Below the pieces are notes generated by a model. That model saw nothing but the letters and a program-made list of their open reading frames with translations. It searched no databases and had not been told where the DNA came from. Positions 52,897 to 62,482 of a DNA stretch of 64,000 nucleotides are shown here, piece after piece. The translations under genes and the position numbers were made by a program. This DNA is from Paenibacillus sedimenti (GTDB lineage Bacteria > Bacillota > Bacilli > Paenibacillales > NBRC-103111): the NCBI RefSeq assembly GCF_014534655.1, contig NZ_JACVVD010000003.1:124001-188000 (forward strand). The letters run 5' to 3'. Every line of letters begins with the position of its first letter. The first letter of the stretch is position 1.

Positions 52897-53766
52897 TTAT
52901 TTCAAGAGCTTCATCATTCTGTTCAAAAATCCTTTAACCCCCGATGTAGGCGCTTCAATTAATTGATACCCGGCAATGTAACGATCCACCAACGTTTGCA
53001 AGCTCCGTGCAGCTGCCGAATTCGGAAAAGCCACCGTGAAAGGGACCTGCTTTTTAACCGCTTTGGAAACAGAATTGTCATCATCAACAAAACCTAAAGT
53101 TGGAATGTCGAGATTCAAAAATTGTTTGGCTACCAGACTAATCTTATCCGCGGTATGCTTACCTTCCTTGAAATCCGTGACGCGATTGATCACCAGTTTA
53201 AAGGAGACGTTGTGTCCCATCGTATTCACCATCTTAATGATGGCGTAAGCATCCGTGATTGAAGTAGGTTCAGGCGTCGTAACGACGATTGTTTCTTCGG
53301 CAGCCAGAATAAATTTCAGTGTTTCTTTGGACAATCCCGCGCCGGTGTCAAAAATAATAAAATCGACATATCCATTCAGCTGAGCTACTTGTTCGGCAAA
53401 GTAGTCCAATTCTTCTTCCGTCAAACGAAGTAAATCATTAAAACCCGATCCTCCTGCTATGAATTCGAGTCCGCCAATACCTTTTTGAATAATCTCCCAG
53501 ATGCTTTTTTCTTTTTTCAGCAAGTGGTACAAGCTATATTTTGAAGAAACACCCATAAGCACATCGATATTGGCTAGACCGATATCCGCATCAAAGACAA
53601 GCACTTTATAACCTTGAGACTGAAGCGTCAGAGCGAAGTTGAGCGTAAAGTTTGATTTACCTACGCCTCCCTTTCCGCTAGTCACGGTAATAATCCTGGT
53701 TGTCTTCGTGCTTTTCTCATTCTGAAATTGGACCAGGTTCCGTAACCCTTGGGCTTGATCAGTCAT
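52897..53766 (-). CDS. flhG: Flagellar number regulator FlhG (MinD-like ATPase)
   Basis: A 289-residue SIMIBI-class ATPase. The deviant Walker A is VTSGKGGVGKSNF (about residue 30) and the C terminus ends in a basic amphipathic helix (FLNRMMKLLK) for membrane binding. The N terminus DQAQGLRNL carries the DQAxxLR motif that stimulates FlhF GTPase activity. FlhG and FlhF together set flagellar number and placement. The ATG overlaps the flhF stop as ATGA. Confidence 0.94.
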   Translation of the reverse strand: MTDQAQGLRNLVQFQNEKSTKTTRIITVTSGKGGVGKSNFTLNFALTLQSQGYKVLVFDADIGLANIDVLMGVSSKYSLYHLLKKEKSIWEIIQKGIGGLEFIAGGSGFNDLLRLTEEELDYFAEQVAQLNGYVDFIIFDTGAGLSKETLKFILAAEETIVVTTPEPTSITDAYAIIKMVNTMGHNVSFKLVINRVTDFKEGKHTADKISLVAKQFLNLDIPTLGFVDDDNSVSKAVKKQVPFTVAFPNSAAARSLQTLVDRYIAGYQLIEAPTSGVKGFLNRMMKLLK

Positions 53767-55070
53767 GACTGAGGTTCCTCCAGTAACAGATCAATGATTT
53801 GTTGTTCATCGATTTCTTGAATATCATCAGGGACACTTTGACCGTTGGTCACATAGGAAAGCTGCAGTGAAAACTCATGAACCAGATTGACAATGGCGCC
53901 GTAGGAGTCGGTTTCATCCATTTTCGTAAATAGCACTTTATCTAATTTAAATTTGTTAAAATTGTTCGTGATTGCCCGCATGTCCCGATACTTCGTTGTC
54001 AAGCTTAGAACCAGGATGGTCTCACTGTTCCCTTGTGATTTAAGCAGCGCATTCAACTCTGAGACATACATTTCATTCCGGAAGTTTCGACCGGCCGTAT
54101 CCATAAAGATCATGTCGCAGCCCTCGAGATTGTGAAAAGCTTTGGCCAGATCTTGTGGTGAGAATACAACCTCCAAAGGAACATTTAAGATCGTGGCATA
54201 AGTCTTCAACTGCTCGATGGCAGCAATCCGGTACGTATCGGATGTAATAAAGCCGACCTTGCGCTGATATTTCAAAACCTGTTCCGCAGCTAGTTTGGCG
54301 ATGGTCGTCGTCTTCCCCACTCCCGTAGGACCCACAAAATGAACGACACGCGTTTGGGGTAGAATACGTTTGCTCGAATGATTACCGAAAACCTCGTTTA
54401 GTTTCCTGCGAACGGAATGGTGGGCCGATTCATCGGTAACCGTCTCTTGTGCTTCCTCATGTTCAACTGCTATTTCATCTATGAGTTGCCCAACATAAGT
54501 TGCATCTACTTCTTGATCAAGCAATCTTTGTTCTAGCTTTTTAAGCGGTTCCGGAAGTTCGGTCTGAACCGAAGAAACGGATAGTTTACGCATCATTTCT
54601 TTCATTTGCTTGAGCTCCTCCAAGAGCAGCTCTTCCTTCGGAATCGACTTCGCAGGTGCAGCGACCGATTGCCCAGCGTAAACTTGATGAGGCGAATAAG
54701 CAGGAACAGCCTCCGCTGCGGACGGCACGGCCACTAGTTCTTTCTTTACTGGAACTGGAGCCGCCAGAACATCAGGTACTTCCGGAAAATCGGAACGGTG
54801 AAGCTGTTCTCTAACCGGTGTCGCAGGGGCAACGGATGCTTGGCTGCGCTGAATTTGTTGAGGAGATACTCGAGAAGCTCCTGCATTCCCCACATTAGAG
54901 CTGGCATCGATAGCAGCAATGACTTCAATCTTCTTCTTGCCAAACATCCCAAGAAAACCGCCTGTCCGAATTTCTTTCGTATTCAGAATGACGGCATCCT
55001 TGCCTAAGTCGGTGCGAATTTTTTGCAGCGCTTCAGGCATGGAATCAACAACATATCTTTTTACTCTCAT
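53763..55070 (-). CDS. flhF: Flagellar placement GTPase FlhF (SRP family)
   Basis: A 435-residue SRP-type GTPase. An N-terminal basic region (MRVKRYVVDSMPEALQKI) is followed by a long Pro/Ala/Val-rich linker (about 70-165), N domain and G domain with GPTGVGKTTT (about residue 250), DTAGR and TKMDETDSYG. It recruits early flagellar components to the membrane. The ATG overlaps the flhA stop as ATGA and the end overlaps flhG, so flhA-flhF-flhG are coupled. Confidence 0.95.
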   Translation of the reverse strand: MRVKRYVVDSMPEALQKIRTDLGKDAVILNTKEIRTGGFLGMFGKKKIEVIAAIDASSNVGNAGASRVSPQQIQRSQASVAPATPVREQLHRSDFPEVPDVLAAPVPVKKELVAVPSAAEAVPAYSPHQVYAGQSVAAPAKSIPKEELLLEELKQMKEMMRKLSVSSVQTELPEPLKKLEQRLLDQEVDATYVGQLIDEIAVEHEEAQETVTDESAHHSVRRKLNEVFGNHSSKRILPQTRVVHFVGPTGVGKTTTIAKLAAEQVLKYQRKVGFITSDTYRIAAIEQLKTYATILNVPLEVVFSPQDLAKAFHNLEGCDMIFMDTAGRNFRNEMYVSELNALLKSQGNSETILVLSLTTKYRDMRAITNNFNKFKLDKVLFTKMDETDSYGAIVNLVHEFSLQLSYVTNGQSVPDDIQEIDEQQIIDLLLEEPQS

Positions 55071-57100
55071 AAATTGACTACCCCCATGCTCTGAATTTCT
55101 ACGCTTGGTTCTAATTCGCTATAAGACAGAACCGGAATATCCTGCAGCGTTCTTTCTAGAAGCTGTCTTAGATACATGCGAATCGTTGGCGAAGTTAAAA
55201 TAATGGGCTGCTGACCGGATTGTATCAATTTGGATACTTGTTCGCTCACGCGATGATAAATGATTTGAGAGGATGATGGATCAAGCGCCAAATAACTTCC
55301 TTGATCGGACTGCTGAACGGAATCAGCAATTTTCTTTTCAACCGATGGTCCGACTGTAATGACTTTTAACGAATCACCTGTAGAAGTAAACTGCTGCGTA
55401 ATCTGTCTGGATAATGCTTGTCTGACATATTCCGTTAATATTTCAGGATCTTTCGTATAGGAGCCATAATCAGCAAGTGTCTCCAATATGGTAACCAAAT
55501 CGCGTACAGATATTTTCTCACGAAGCAGCTTGGCCAGTACCTTCTGAATATCTCCTATGGAAAGAACGGATGGAATCAGATCGTCCACAAGGGCAGGGTA
55601 GCTTTCGCGAACATTGTCGATGAGCGCTTTTGTTTCTTGACGACCCAGAAGTTCGTGCGTGTGCTTTTTAATGATCTCCGTCAAGTGAGTCGCTACTACG
55701 GAAGGTGGATCAACTACGGTATAACCGGAAAGCTCTGCACGTTCTTTCGTCACCTCATCAATCCAGATCGCAGGCAATCCGAACGCCGGCTCTGTCGTTT
55801 CGATACCGGAAATAGAATCATCGTCGATCCCAGGACTCATGGCTAAGTAGTGATTAAGGAGTAGTTCGCCACGTGCAACCGTATTGCCTTTAATTTTGAT
55901 GATATACTCGTTAGGACGAAGTTGAATATTATCCCGGATACGAATAACAGGAACAACGACACCTAATTCGAGTGCGCATTGTCTGCGGATCAGGATGATT
56001 CGGTCTAATAAATCTCCGCCTTGCTGCGTATCAGCTAGTGGAATCAGCCCATATCCAAACTCAAATTCAATAGGATCAACTTGCAGCAAAGAAATAACAC
56101 TCTCGGGACTGCGAACCTCTTCGATTTGCTGCTCCTCGACCAATTGTTCTTCCTTGATCGCTTGTCGTTCCAAGTTTTTTTGCATCTTGTAAGCAGCAAA
56201 AATTAATAATCCGGCAATCGGATAAGTTGTAAACCAATGTATCGGCGTAAAAGTGCCTAATAAAATAAGCGTTCCAGCCACAATATACAGAAGCTTCGGC
56301 TGTGCGGTAATTTGCGATGTGATATCGTGACCCAAGTTTCCTTCTGAAGACGCACGTGTGACAATAATACCTGCCGCAGTCGAAATCAGCAGCGCTGGAA
56401 TTTGACTGATCAGTCCGTCACCAATCGTTAAAATCGAGAAAGTTTCCAGAGCTTCGCTAAATGACATGCCTTTCTGGGTCATCCCGATGATAAAACCGCC
56501 GATAAGGTTAATCACAAGAATAATGATACCTGCAATGGCATCCCCTTTTACGAATTTACTCGCACCGTCCATTGCTCCGTAGAAATCGGCTTCACGTTCA
56601 ATCTTCTGTCTGCGTTCCCGGGCCCCAGTCTCATTAATTAACCCGGCATTCAAATCAGCATCAATACTCATTTGCTTACCTGGCATCGCATCGAGCGTAA
56701 ATCTCGCTGCGACCTCGGCAACCCGCTCAGAACCTTTGGTAATAACAATGAATTGAACCAGGACAAGAATAAGGAATACGACGAATCCTACAACGATATT
56801 GCCTCCGGCCACAAAAGAACCAAAAGTTTTGACCACGTTACCTGCTTCTGCATGCGACAAAATGTTCCGGGTTGTTGAGACGTTGAGCGCCAACCGGAAC
56901 AATGTTGTGATTAATAGTAATGAAGGAAAAATAGAAAATTGAAGAGCTTCCTTCGTATTCATAGCGACGAGGATGATCATCAAAGCGACCGAAATATTAA
57001 TGATCAACAAAAAATCTAATAAAAGGATAGGTACCGGTACAATCATCATTAATACAATACCGATAATGCCCACCAGAACTACTAAATCCTTCATTTTCAT
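55067..57100 (-). CDS. flhA: Flagellar export gate protein FlhA
   Basis: A 677-residue export-gate component with about eight N-terminal membrane segments (residues ~5-310), the conserved cytosolic loop containing FVKGDAIAGIIILVIN, and a large C-terminal cytosolic domain (about 335-677) that forms the nonameric ring docking export substrates. The length is normal for the family. The ribosome binding site GGAGG is 8 bases before the ATG. Confidence 0.96.
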   Translation of the reverse strand: MKMKDLVVLVGIIGIVLMMIVPVPILLLDFLLIINISVALMIILVAMNTKEALQFSIFPSLLLITTLFRLALNVSTTRNILSHAEAGNVVKTFGSFVAGGNIVVGFVVFLILVLVQFIVITKGSERVAEVAARFTLDAMPGKQMSIDADLNAGLINETGARERRQKIEREADFYGAMDGASKFVKGDAIAGIIILVINLIGGFIIGMTQKGMSFSEALETFSILTIGDGLISQIPALLISTAAGIIVTRASSEGNLGHDITSQITAQPKLLYIVAGTLILLGTFTPIHWFTTYPIAGLLIFAAYKMQKNLERQAIKEEQLVEEQQIEEVRSPESVISLLQVDPIEFEFGYGLIPLADTQQGGDLLDRIILIRRQCALELGVVVPVIRIRDNIQLRPNEYIIKIKGNTVARGELLLNHYLAMSPGIDDDSISGIETTEPAFGLPAIWIDEVTKERAELSGYTVVDPPSVVATHLTEIIKKHTHELLGRQETKALIDNVRESYPALVDDLIPSVLSIGDIQKVLAKLLREKISVRDLVTILETLADYGSYTKDPEILTEYVRQALSRQITQQFTSTGDSLKVITVGPSVEKKIADSVQQSDQGSYLALDPSSSQIIYHRVSEQVSKLIQSGQQPIILTSPTIRMYLRQLLERTLQDIPVLSYSELEPSVEIQSMGVVNL

Positions 57101-57141
57101 CTGATTGTACCTCCCTCCTTACAATTCATCAGCAGACCCAA

Positions 57142-58236
57142 TCAGTTGGTTCTGCCTTTCACTTTATATACGTACGCCAACACTTCAGCGACTGCTTGGA
57201 ACAGCTCGGCAGGTATCGCTTCACCGATCTCTACCTGTGCATAAATCGCACGTGCTAACGGCTTATTTTCCATCGTCATAACACCATTTTGCTTGGCAAT
57301 TTCTTTGATTTTTAGAGCCATGTAATCGGTTCCTTTCGCAATTACAGTCGGCGCTTGCATGTTCTGCGCATCATATTTCAAGGCAACAGCAAAGTGAGTC
57401 GGGTTGGTAATAATAACATCCGCTTTAGGAACCTCTTGCATCATCCGCTGCATCGCCATCTGACGCTGCTTCGCGCGAATTTTACCTTTAATGTGCGGAT
57501 CCCCTTCACTTTTCTTATACTCATCCTTAATGTCCTGTTTCGACATCTTGATGCTCTTCTCAAATTCATATTTTTGATAGATAAAATCAAAGACTGCCAG
57601 AATAACTAAAATAGCGCCAATCTTAATGCCAAGCTTTAAAGTGATAGTTGCAACTAATGATAATGTACTTTCAAGCGGAGCATGCCCCAGGCCAAAAAGT
57701 TTCGCCTTTTCGGCCATTAACGTGGTATAGACCACATAGCCGATAATACTCATTTTCAGTGTAGATTTAAGAAACTCCATGACGGTCTGCATGGAAAAAA
57801 TCCGTTTGAAACCGGATATCGGATTGATCTTGTTAAATTTCATCATCAATGGCTCGCCAATTAACATGAATCCGATTTGACCATAATTACCGAGAATGGC
57901 AATAATCACTACAAGTATAAAAAGTGGAGCTAAGATGAAAAATCCTTGTATCACCAGATCGGAAAATAAAACATGGACGTTCCCTGCAGTAACATCCATT
58001 GTGAGCTGGGTTTCAAAAACGTTTCGAAATATATTCAATATTTTCTCTTTCATGTAGCCGCCAAACATGATGAACGACAAGAAGGAGAACAATAAAATGA
58101 AAGCAGCAGGCAAGTCCATGCTTTTGGCAACTTGACCTTTTTTACGCGCCTCCTGCCTTTTTTTCGGTGTGGCTGGTTCCGTTTTTTCCCCAGCAAACCA
58201 TTGCAAGTCCAGCTGCAAGCGAAAATGTTGGGACAC
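57142..58236 (-). CDS. flhB: Flagellar export switch protein FlhB
   Basis: A 364-residue export component with four membrane segments (about residues 30-210) and a cytosolic domain bearing the self-cleaving NPTH motif in VIITNPTHFAVALKYD (about residue 275), which switches export from rod/hook to filament substrates. GTG start at 58236 with AGGAGG upstream. It follows the restored end of fliR by 19 bases. Confidence 0.96.
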   Translation of the reverse strand: MSQHFRLQLDLQWFAGEKTEPATPKKRQEARKKGQVAKSMDLPAAFILLFSFLSFIMFGGYMKEKILNIFRNVFETQLTMDVTAGNVHVLFSDLVIQGFFILAPLFILVVIIAILGNYGQIGFMLIGEPLMMKFNKINPISGFKRIFSMQTVMEFLKSTLKMSIIGYVVYTTLMAEKAKLFGLGHAPLESTLSLVATITLKLGIKIGAILVILAVFDFIYQKYEFEKSIKMSKQDIKDEYKKSEGDPHIKGKIRAKQRQMAMQRMMQEVPKADVIITNPTHFAVALKYDAQNMQAPTVIAKGTDYMALKIKEIAKQNGVMTMENKPLARAIYAQVEIGEAIPAELFQAVAEVLAYVYKVKGRTN

Positions 58237-58255
58237 GGCCTACTTCCTCCTGTGC

Positions 58256-59061
58256 TTAAGGAGATGTTGGTTGAGCGCCGCTAATGAGCTGCAGCAGCTT
58301 TTCCATTGAATTGAACATGGTTACAAACAAGCTTTGGAATTGCGAAATCAGTTCCGGGAACAAGAAAATCAGCAGAACGAATCCCAGGATCTTTTCAGGG
58401 GCGCACCAATGACGAAAATATTGAACTGCGGGGCAACCCGCGTCAAAAGTCCTAACCCTAAGTCTGCTAAAAAAAGTGCGGCAACCACCGGAGCGGCTAA
58501 TTGAAAAGATAAGTAAAACATTTTGGAGAACGATTGAAAAAGAAAGTCCGATATTTGACCATTGTAGATCCGATCAAATAGCTGATTATTCAAAGGGATC
58601 CACTGATAGCTGTCAATAATCGCCCTGATAAAGTAATGGTGTCCATCGAACGTTAGAAAGAGCAGCACCGCAACCATGTACTTCAGATTCCCCAACATGG
58701 GGGTTGATACGCCGGTTAACGGGTCAATGACATTTGCCATACTAAAACCAATCTGCATATCCATAATAGCGCCTGCTGTTTGTACGACTGTGAAAAAAAT
58801 GTAAGCAAGAAACCCAAGTACAATCCCAACCAGCATTTCACGTAAGATTAACAATACGTACTGCCCATCAATCAGCACGGGTTCATTTATACTGAGCGTC
58901 GTAAAAGCAATTAAAGAAATAAAGATGGATAAGCCGATCTTGAACATCGTTGGAACATTTCTTGAAGACAACACAGGAACGACGACAAAAAATGATGTGA
59001 TTCGACAAAAGATAAGCAAAAAACTAGGTAGAACTTTAAAAAAGAGTTCCATCTCCCTCAC
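58256..59061 (-). pseudogene. fliR: fliR with a one-base frameshift near the 3' end
   Basis: FliR is a core export-gate membrane protein usually about 260 residues long. The frame reads normally for about 223 residues to NIFVIGAPLK, then ends early as RSWDSFC (stop at 58369). If one A is added to the AAAA run on the minus strand (58392-58395), the frame continues KILGFVLLIFLFPELISQF and on to a stop at 58256, giving about 268 residues and the expected C-terminal hydrophobic segment. The intact downstream flhB, flhA and che genes argue for a sequencing error, a recent mutation, or slippage at the A-run rather than old decay. Confidence 0.85.
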
Positions 59062-59064
59062 AAC

Positions 59065-59334
59065 CTAACCAACGAATTTGTAAAGGTTGTTCAGCAAATT
59101 ATAAGTAAAATCGACCAATGTGTTCATGATCCATGGCCCAAAAATCAATATGGACAGGAGCACGGCCACGATTTTTGGAACAAAGGCTAGCGTTTGCTCC
59201 TGAATTTGCGTAGTTGCTTGAAAGATACTAATGATTAAGCCTACTACTAAGCCAATGATCAGCATCGGGGCACTAGCTTTGAGTACCGTATAAACAGCTT
59301 CACCGGCGATACGAATAACGAATTCAGAACCCAT
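59065..59334 (-). CDS. fliQ: Flagellar export gate protein FliQ
   Basis: An 89-residue protein with two membrane segments (about residues 15-38 and 50-75), part of the FliPQR export gate helical assembly. The sequence MGSEFVIRIAGEAVYTVL and ISIFQATTQIQEQTLAFVPKI (in part, FQATTQIQEQTLAFVPK) is typical. It lies 3 bases upstream of fliR. Confidence 0.95.
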   Translation of the reverse strand: MGSEFVIRIAGEAVYTVLKASAPMLIIGLVVGLIISIFQATTQIQEQTLAFVPKIVAVLLSILIFGPWIMNTLVDFTYNLLNNLYKFVG

Positions 59335-59355
59335 AGGAGACCTCCGTAATCATGA

Positions 59356-60129
59356 TCATGTGCTGTAGCTAAGCAGCAATGACTTCACAACGAGATACCA
59401 ACCATCAACTAGAATGAACAGAAGGATCTTGAAAGGCAGTGAAATCATAACGGGCGGCAGCATCATCATCCCCATCGCCATCAGGGTACTGGAAACAACC
59501 ATATCAATAACCAAGAACGGAATGAAAATCATGAAACCCATTTGAAAAGCTGACTTGAGTTCACTAATTGCATATGCCGGCACGAGTGCTGTAATCGGAA
59601 TATCTTCTACACCAGTAGGCGCTTGTGCTTTCGTATAGTCTAGAAACAACTTCAAGTCTTTTTGGCGCGTATGCTTAAACATGAATTCTTTCATCGGAAC
59701 TGCGGCTTTCTGAAATGCTTGCGTTTGATTGATCTCGCCTTTCAGATAGGGCTGCAAAGCGGTTTGATTAACCTGTCCCAAAGTTGGAGACATGATAAAA
59801 AAGGTTAAAAACAGAGCGAGTCCGATTAAAACCTGATTAGGCGGCATCTGCTGGGTTCCGAGTGATGTACGAACGAAACCAAGCACAATTACAATACGCG
59901 TAAAGCTTGTCATTAAGATGAGAAATGAAGGCGCTAGACTTAATACGGTTAATAATAGCAAAAGCGTAACTGTATTCGATGATCCTGCAGTACCGCTTGA
60001 TCCAATATTGACATTTAATCCGGGAATTGGATTGCTCGGATCGGTCTCCGCGGCAGATGCTGTGAGCGATAAAACGAAAATCGATATGACCAGCAATAAA
60101 ACCAATACTACTAACTTGTTTCTTTTCAT
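59356..60129 (-). CDS. fliP: Flagellar export gate protein FliP
   Basis: A 257-residue protein with a cleavable-type signal sequence (about residues 1-28), a short exported segment and four membrane segments. SFTRIVIVLGFVRTSLGTQQ and PPNQVLIGLALFLTFF are family signatures. The frame opens at 60171, but the ATG at 60129 overlaps the fliO stop as ATGA and begins the signal peptide (MKRNKLVVLVLLL). Confidence 0.95.
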   Translation of the reverse strand: MKRNKLVVLVLLLVISIFVLSLTASAAETDPSNPIPGLNVNIGSSGTAGSSNTVTLLLLLTVLSLAPSFLILMTSFTRIVIVLGFVRTSLGTQQMPPNQVLIGLALFLTFFIMSPTLGQVNQTALQPYLKGEINQTQAFQKAAVPMKEFMFKHTRQKDLKLFLDYTKAQAPTGVEDIPITALVPAYAISELKSAFQMGFMIFIPFLVIDMVVSSTLMAMGMMMLPPVMISLPFKILLFILVDGWYLVVKSLLLSYST

Positions 60130-60758
60130 TCGCCATTCAACCGATCTTTTTGTTTTTGATCCGAGAGCCATTCTTCTACGTTCTTGTTACGATTTGTAAC
60201 CCGCTGCAGCTTATCGTGGAACACTTGTTGGAATGATGAAGTAATTTCTACATCCTCCTCGATTTCCTTCTTCCTAATAGGGAGCTTGCTCAACCATTTA
60301 CTTAATGAGTCAAAGCCAGCACGTTGATCCTGCGTAGAAGAAAGTAGTTCAGTGATATAGGTCACTTCATCGGCGTCATTGATTTTATCCAGCAATTGAA
60401 TATTGTCACCGACGCCAACTACGAAGAGTGAATGACCGATTTCAACAATTTGTATCGATTTGTTTTGACCAAGCGGTACTCCGCCTAGAGAACGAACCGA
60501 GTTGCCAAAGAAGGAACCTTTATTTTTCTTGGCAATATATTTAATAAGAACTAAAAACAAGAGAATAATGAAGATAAGAAAGAAAATGACTTTGCCTATC
60601 ATAGCAACAGAATCAAATGAATCCGTTGTCGTGAACTCGGAACCAGGAAGATTTTGTCCTGGTTCAGATTCAGCGGCGAAGCATACGGTCTGTGCAAAAA
60701 GGAAAATGACCAGGCTATAAGCAGCAATTAACAGTTGTTTGGATTGGAGTCTTCTCAT
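60126..60758 (-). CDS. fliO: Flagellar assembly protein FliO (FliZ)
   Basis: A 210-residue protein with a signal sequence (about residues 5-27), a short external segment, one membrane helix (about 50-70, VIFFLIFIILLFLVLIKY) and a cytosolic domain with the FliO motif VPLGQNKSIQIVEIGHSLFVVGVGD (in part, GQNKSIQIVEIG). It helps FliP assemble. The ATG at 60758 is 8 bases from AAAGGG and is preferred to the GTG two codons upstream. Confidence 0.85.
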   Translation of the reverse strand: MRRLQSKQLLIAAYSLVIFLFAQTVCFAAESEPGQNLPGSEFTTTDSFDSVAMIGKVIFFLIFIILLFLVLIKYIAKKNKGSFFGNSVRSLGGVPLGQNKSIQIVEIGHSLFVVGVGDNIQLLDKINDADEVTYITELLSSTQDQRAGFDSLSKWLSKLPIRKKEIEEDVEITSSFQQVFHDKLQRVTNRNKNVEEWLSDQKQKDRLNGE

Positions 60759-60805
60759 AGCCACATCCCTTTCGGATTATGTAAGACTCAATCGATCATG
60801 AACGG

Positions 60806-61168
60806 TTATCCCAGAGTCTTTTTAATTGCTTCGATAACACGGTCCGCTTGGAAAGGCTTCACGATGAAATCTTTAGCCCCTGCTTGGATCGCGTCAATAA
60901 CCATTGCTTGTTGGCCCATAGCGGAACACATAATAACCTTAGCGTTTGGCTCTAACTTCTTAATTTCTTTCAGCGCTTGAATACCATCCATCTCAGGCAT
61001 TGTGATATCCATAGTAACTAGGTCCGGTTTCAACTCTTTATACTTCTCAATTGCTTGCGCGCCATCATTGGCTTCGCCACAAACTTCATAACCATTTTTC
61101 GACAAAATATCACGAATCATCATTCTCATAAAAGCTGCATCATCCACGATAAGAATACGGTTTGCCAT
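60806..61168 (-). CDS. cheY: Chemotaxis response regulator CheY
   Basis: A 120-residue single receiver domain. The acid pocket lies in ILIVDDAAFMRMM, the phospho-Asp in TMDITMPEMDG (about residue 54), the conserved Thr/Ser position in CSAMGQQ and Lys in IVKPFQ. Phospho-CheY binds the FliM/FliY switch. It lies between fliY and fliO as in Bacillus subtilis. Confidence 0.96.
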   Translation of the reverse strand: MANRILIVDDAAFMRMMIRDILSKNGYEVCGEANDGAQAIEKYKELKPDLVTMDITMPEMDGIQALKEIKKLEPNAKVIMCSAMGQQAMVIDAIQAGAKDFIVKPFQADRVIEAIKKTLG

Positions 61169-61195
61169 TAGTAAATAGTCCCCCTAATAATTAAG

Positions 61196-62482
61196 TTATT
61201 GTAACTTTTGGATTCGTTCCCACTGATTCACAATATCAGTGACACGAACCCCGAAGTTTTCATCGATAACGACGACTTCGCCTTTGGCAATCAGCTTATT
61301 GTTAACCAAGATATCTACCGGTTCACCTGCAAGTTTATCCAATTCGATGATCGATCCCTGGGACAGTTCCAAGATGTCTTTTATCACCTTGTGTGTTCTC
61401 CCCAATTCTACAGTCACCTTAAGCGGTATATCCAGTAGTAAATTAAGGTTCGTATCATCTGCATGCGCCATTGATCCTGATTGCAAATTGCCAAATTGTA
61501 CCGGTTGAACATTCACATTCCGATTGGGCACACCACTGTAAGCCGCTGGCGGTTGCTGATACATTGGCTGCTGAGGCGTGTACATCGGCGGATACATCGG
61601 TTGTCCCATCGGCGGCTGCTGATACATCGGTTGTTCATATACCGGCTGCTGGTGCATCGGCTGCTCGTACGTTGGTTGGGCCGCAGCAGGAGGCGGTGTA
61701 TGAACTTCTTGCCTTGGAGCTGGAGTTGGAGTTGGCGTTGCTGCTGGTGCTTGCGCAGCAGGGGCCGCTTCCATAGCAGCATCTGAATCTCCTCCCATGA
61801 GAATCGAAACCATTTCTTTGGCAAAAGGAACAGGAAGCAGCTGCATGATGTTGGAATCAATGAGATCGCCAATCGTCAGTCGGAACGATATTTTAATAAA
61901 TACGTCCTCATCAGGCAATTTTCCTTCTCCTTTCGACAAATTTAATATGTCGATTCCTGGAGGAGAGATATTGACAAATCGATTAAAAATAGTAGACATA
62001 GAAGTCGCCGATGATCCCATCATTTGATTCATGGCTTCCTGGACAGCGCTGACATGAATTTCACTGAGGTTCTCATCCCCGCCTGTGCCATCTCCACCCA
62101 TCATCAGGTCGGCTATTACCTGAGCATCGCGCGTTTTAATGACGAGCAGGTTGATACCGTCAAAGCCATCAACATAGTTCACATGAACGGCTACATGAGG
62201 CTTCGGAAACTGCTCTTCTAATTCTTCCTTTGCAATAACGGAAACCTTCGGTGTCGTAATATCGACTTTTTTGCCCAGTAATGTCGAAAGAGCTGTGGCA
62301 GCACTACCGAACGTGATGTTGCCAATTTCACCAAGCGCATCTTGTTCCAGAGAAGACAGGAAATCCTCTACTTTCGGATGCCCATGAAAGGAAGAGTCTG
62401 AGCTTGAGCTATCATCCGATGTCTGTTTTAACAAGGCATCGATCTCTTCCTGAGACAAATAATCTCTGTTATTACCCGTCAT
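61196..62482 (-). CDS. fliY: Flagellar switch phosphatase FliY
   Basis: A 428-residue protein of the C-ring. The N terminus has a CheY-binding element (LSQEEIDALL), then a CheC-like phosphatase region with both D/S-x3-E-x2-N motifs intact (DALGEIGN, SAVQEAMN). A long Pro/Gln/Tyr/Met-rich linker with repeated QPMYQQP-like units (about residues 235-330) leads to a C-terminal SpoA/FliN domain. It dephosphorylates CheY-P at the motor. The ATG at 62482 has AAGGAG upstream and overlaps fliM by 11 bases. The linker makes it longer than the 378-residue Bacillus subtilis protein. Confidence 0.94.
   Translation of the reverse strand: MTGNNRDYLSQEEIDALLKQTSDDSSSSDSSFHGHPKVEDFLSSLEQDALGEIGNITFGSAATALSTLLGKKVDITTPKVSVIAKEELEEQFPKPHVAVHVNYVDGFDGINLLVIKTRDAQVIADLMMGGDGTGGDENLSEIHVSAVQEAMNQMMGSSATSMSTIFNRFVNISPPGIDILNLSKGEGKLPDEDVFIKISFRLTIGDLIDSNIMQLLPVPFAKEMVSILMGGDSDAAMEAAPAAQAPAATPTPTPAPRQEVHTPPPAAAQPTYEQPMHQQPVYEQPMYQQPPMGQPMYPPMYTPQQPMYQQPPAAYSGVPNRNVNVQPVQFGNLQSGSMAHADDTNLNLLLDIPLKVTVELGRTHKVIKDILELSQGSIIELDKLAGEPVDILVNNKLIAKGEVVVIDENFGVRVTDIVNQWERIQKLQ

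Noticed and set aside
58381-58400. Programmed ribosomal frameshift in fliR
   Set aside because: The run is only four A residues and does not form a canonical X-XXY-YYZ slippery heptamer, and I see no strong downstream stem. An error or mutation is simpler, though slippage is not excluded.
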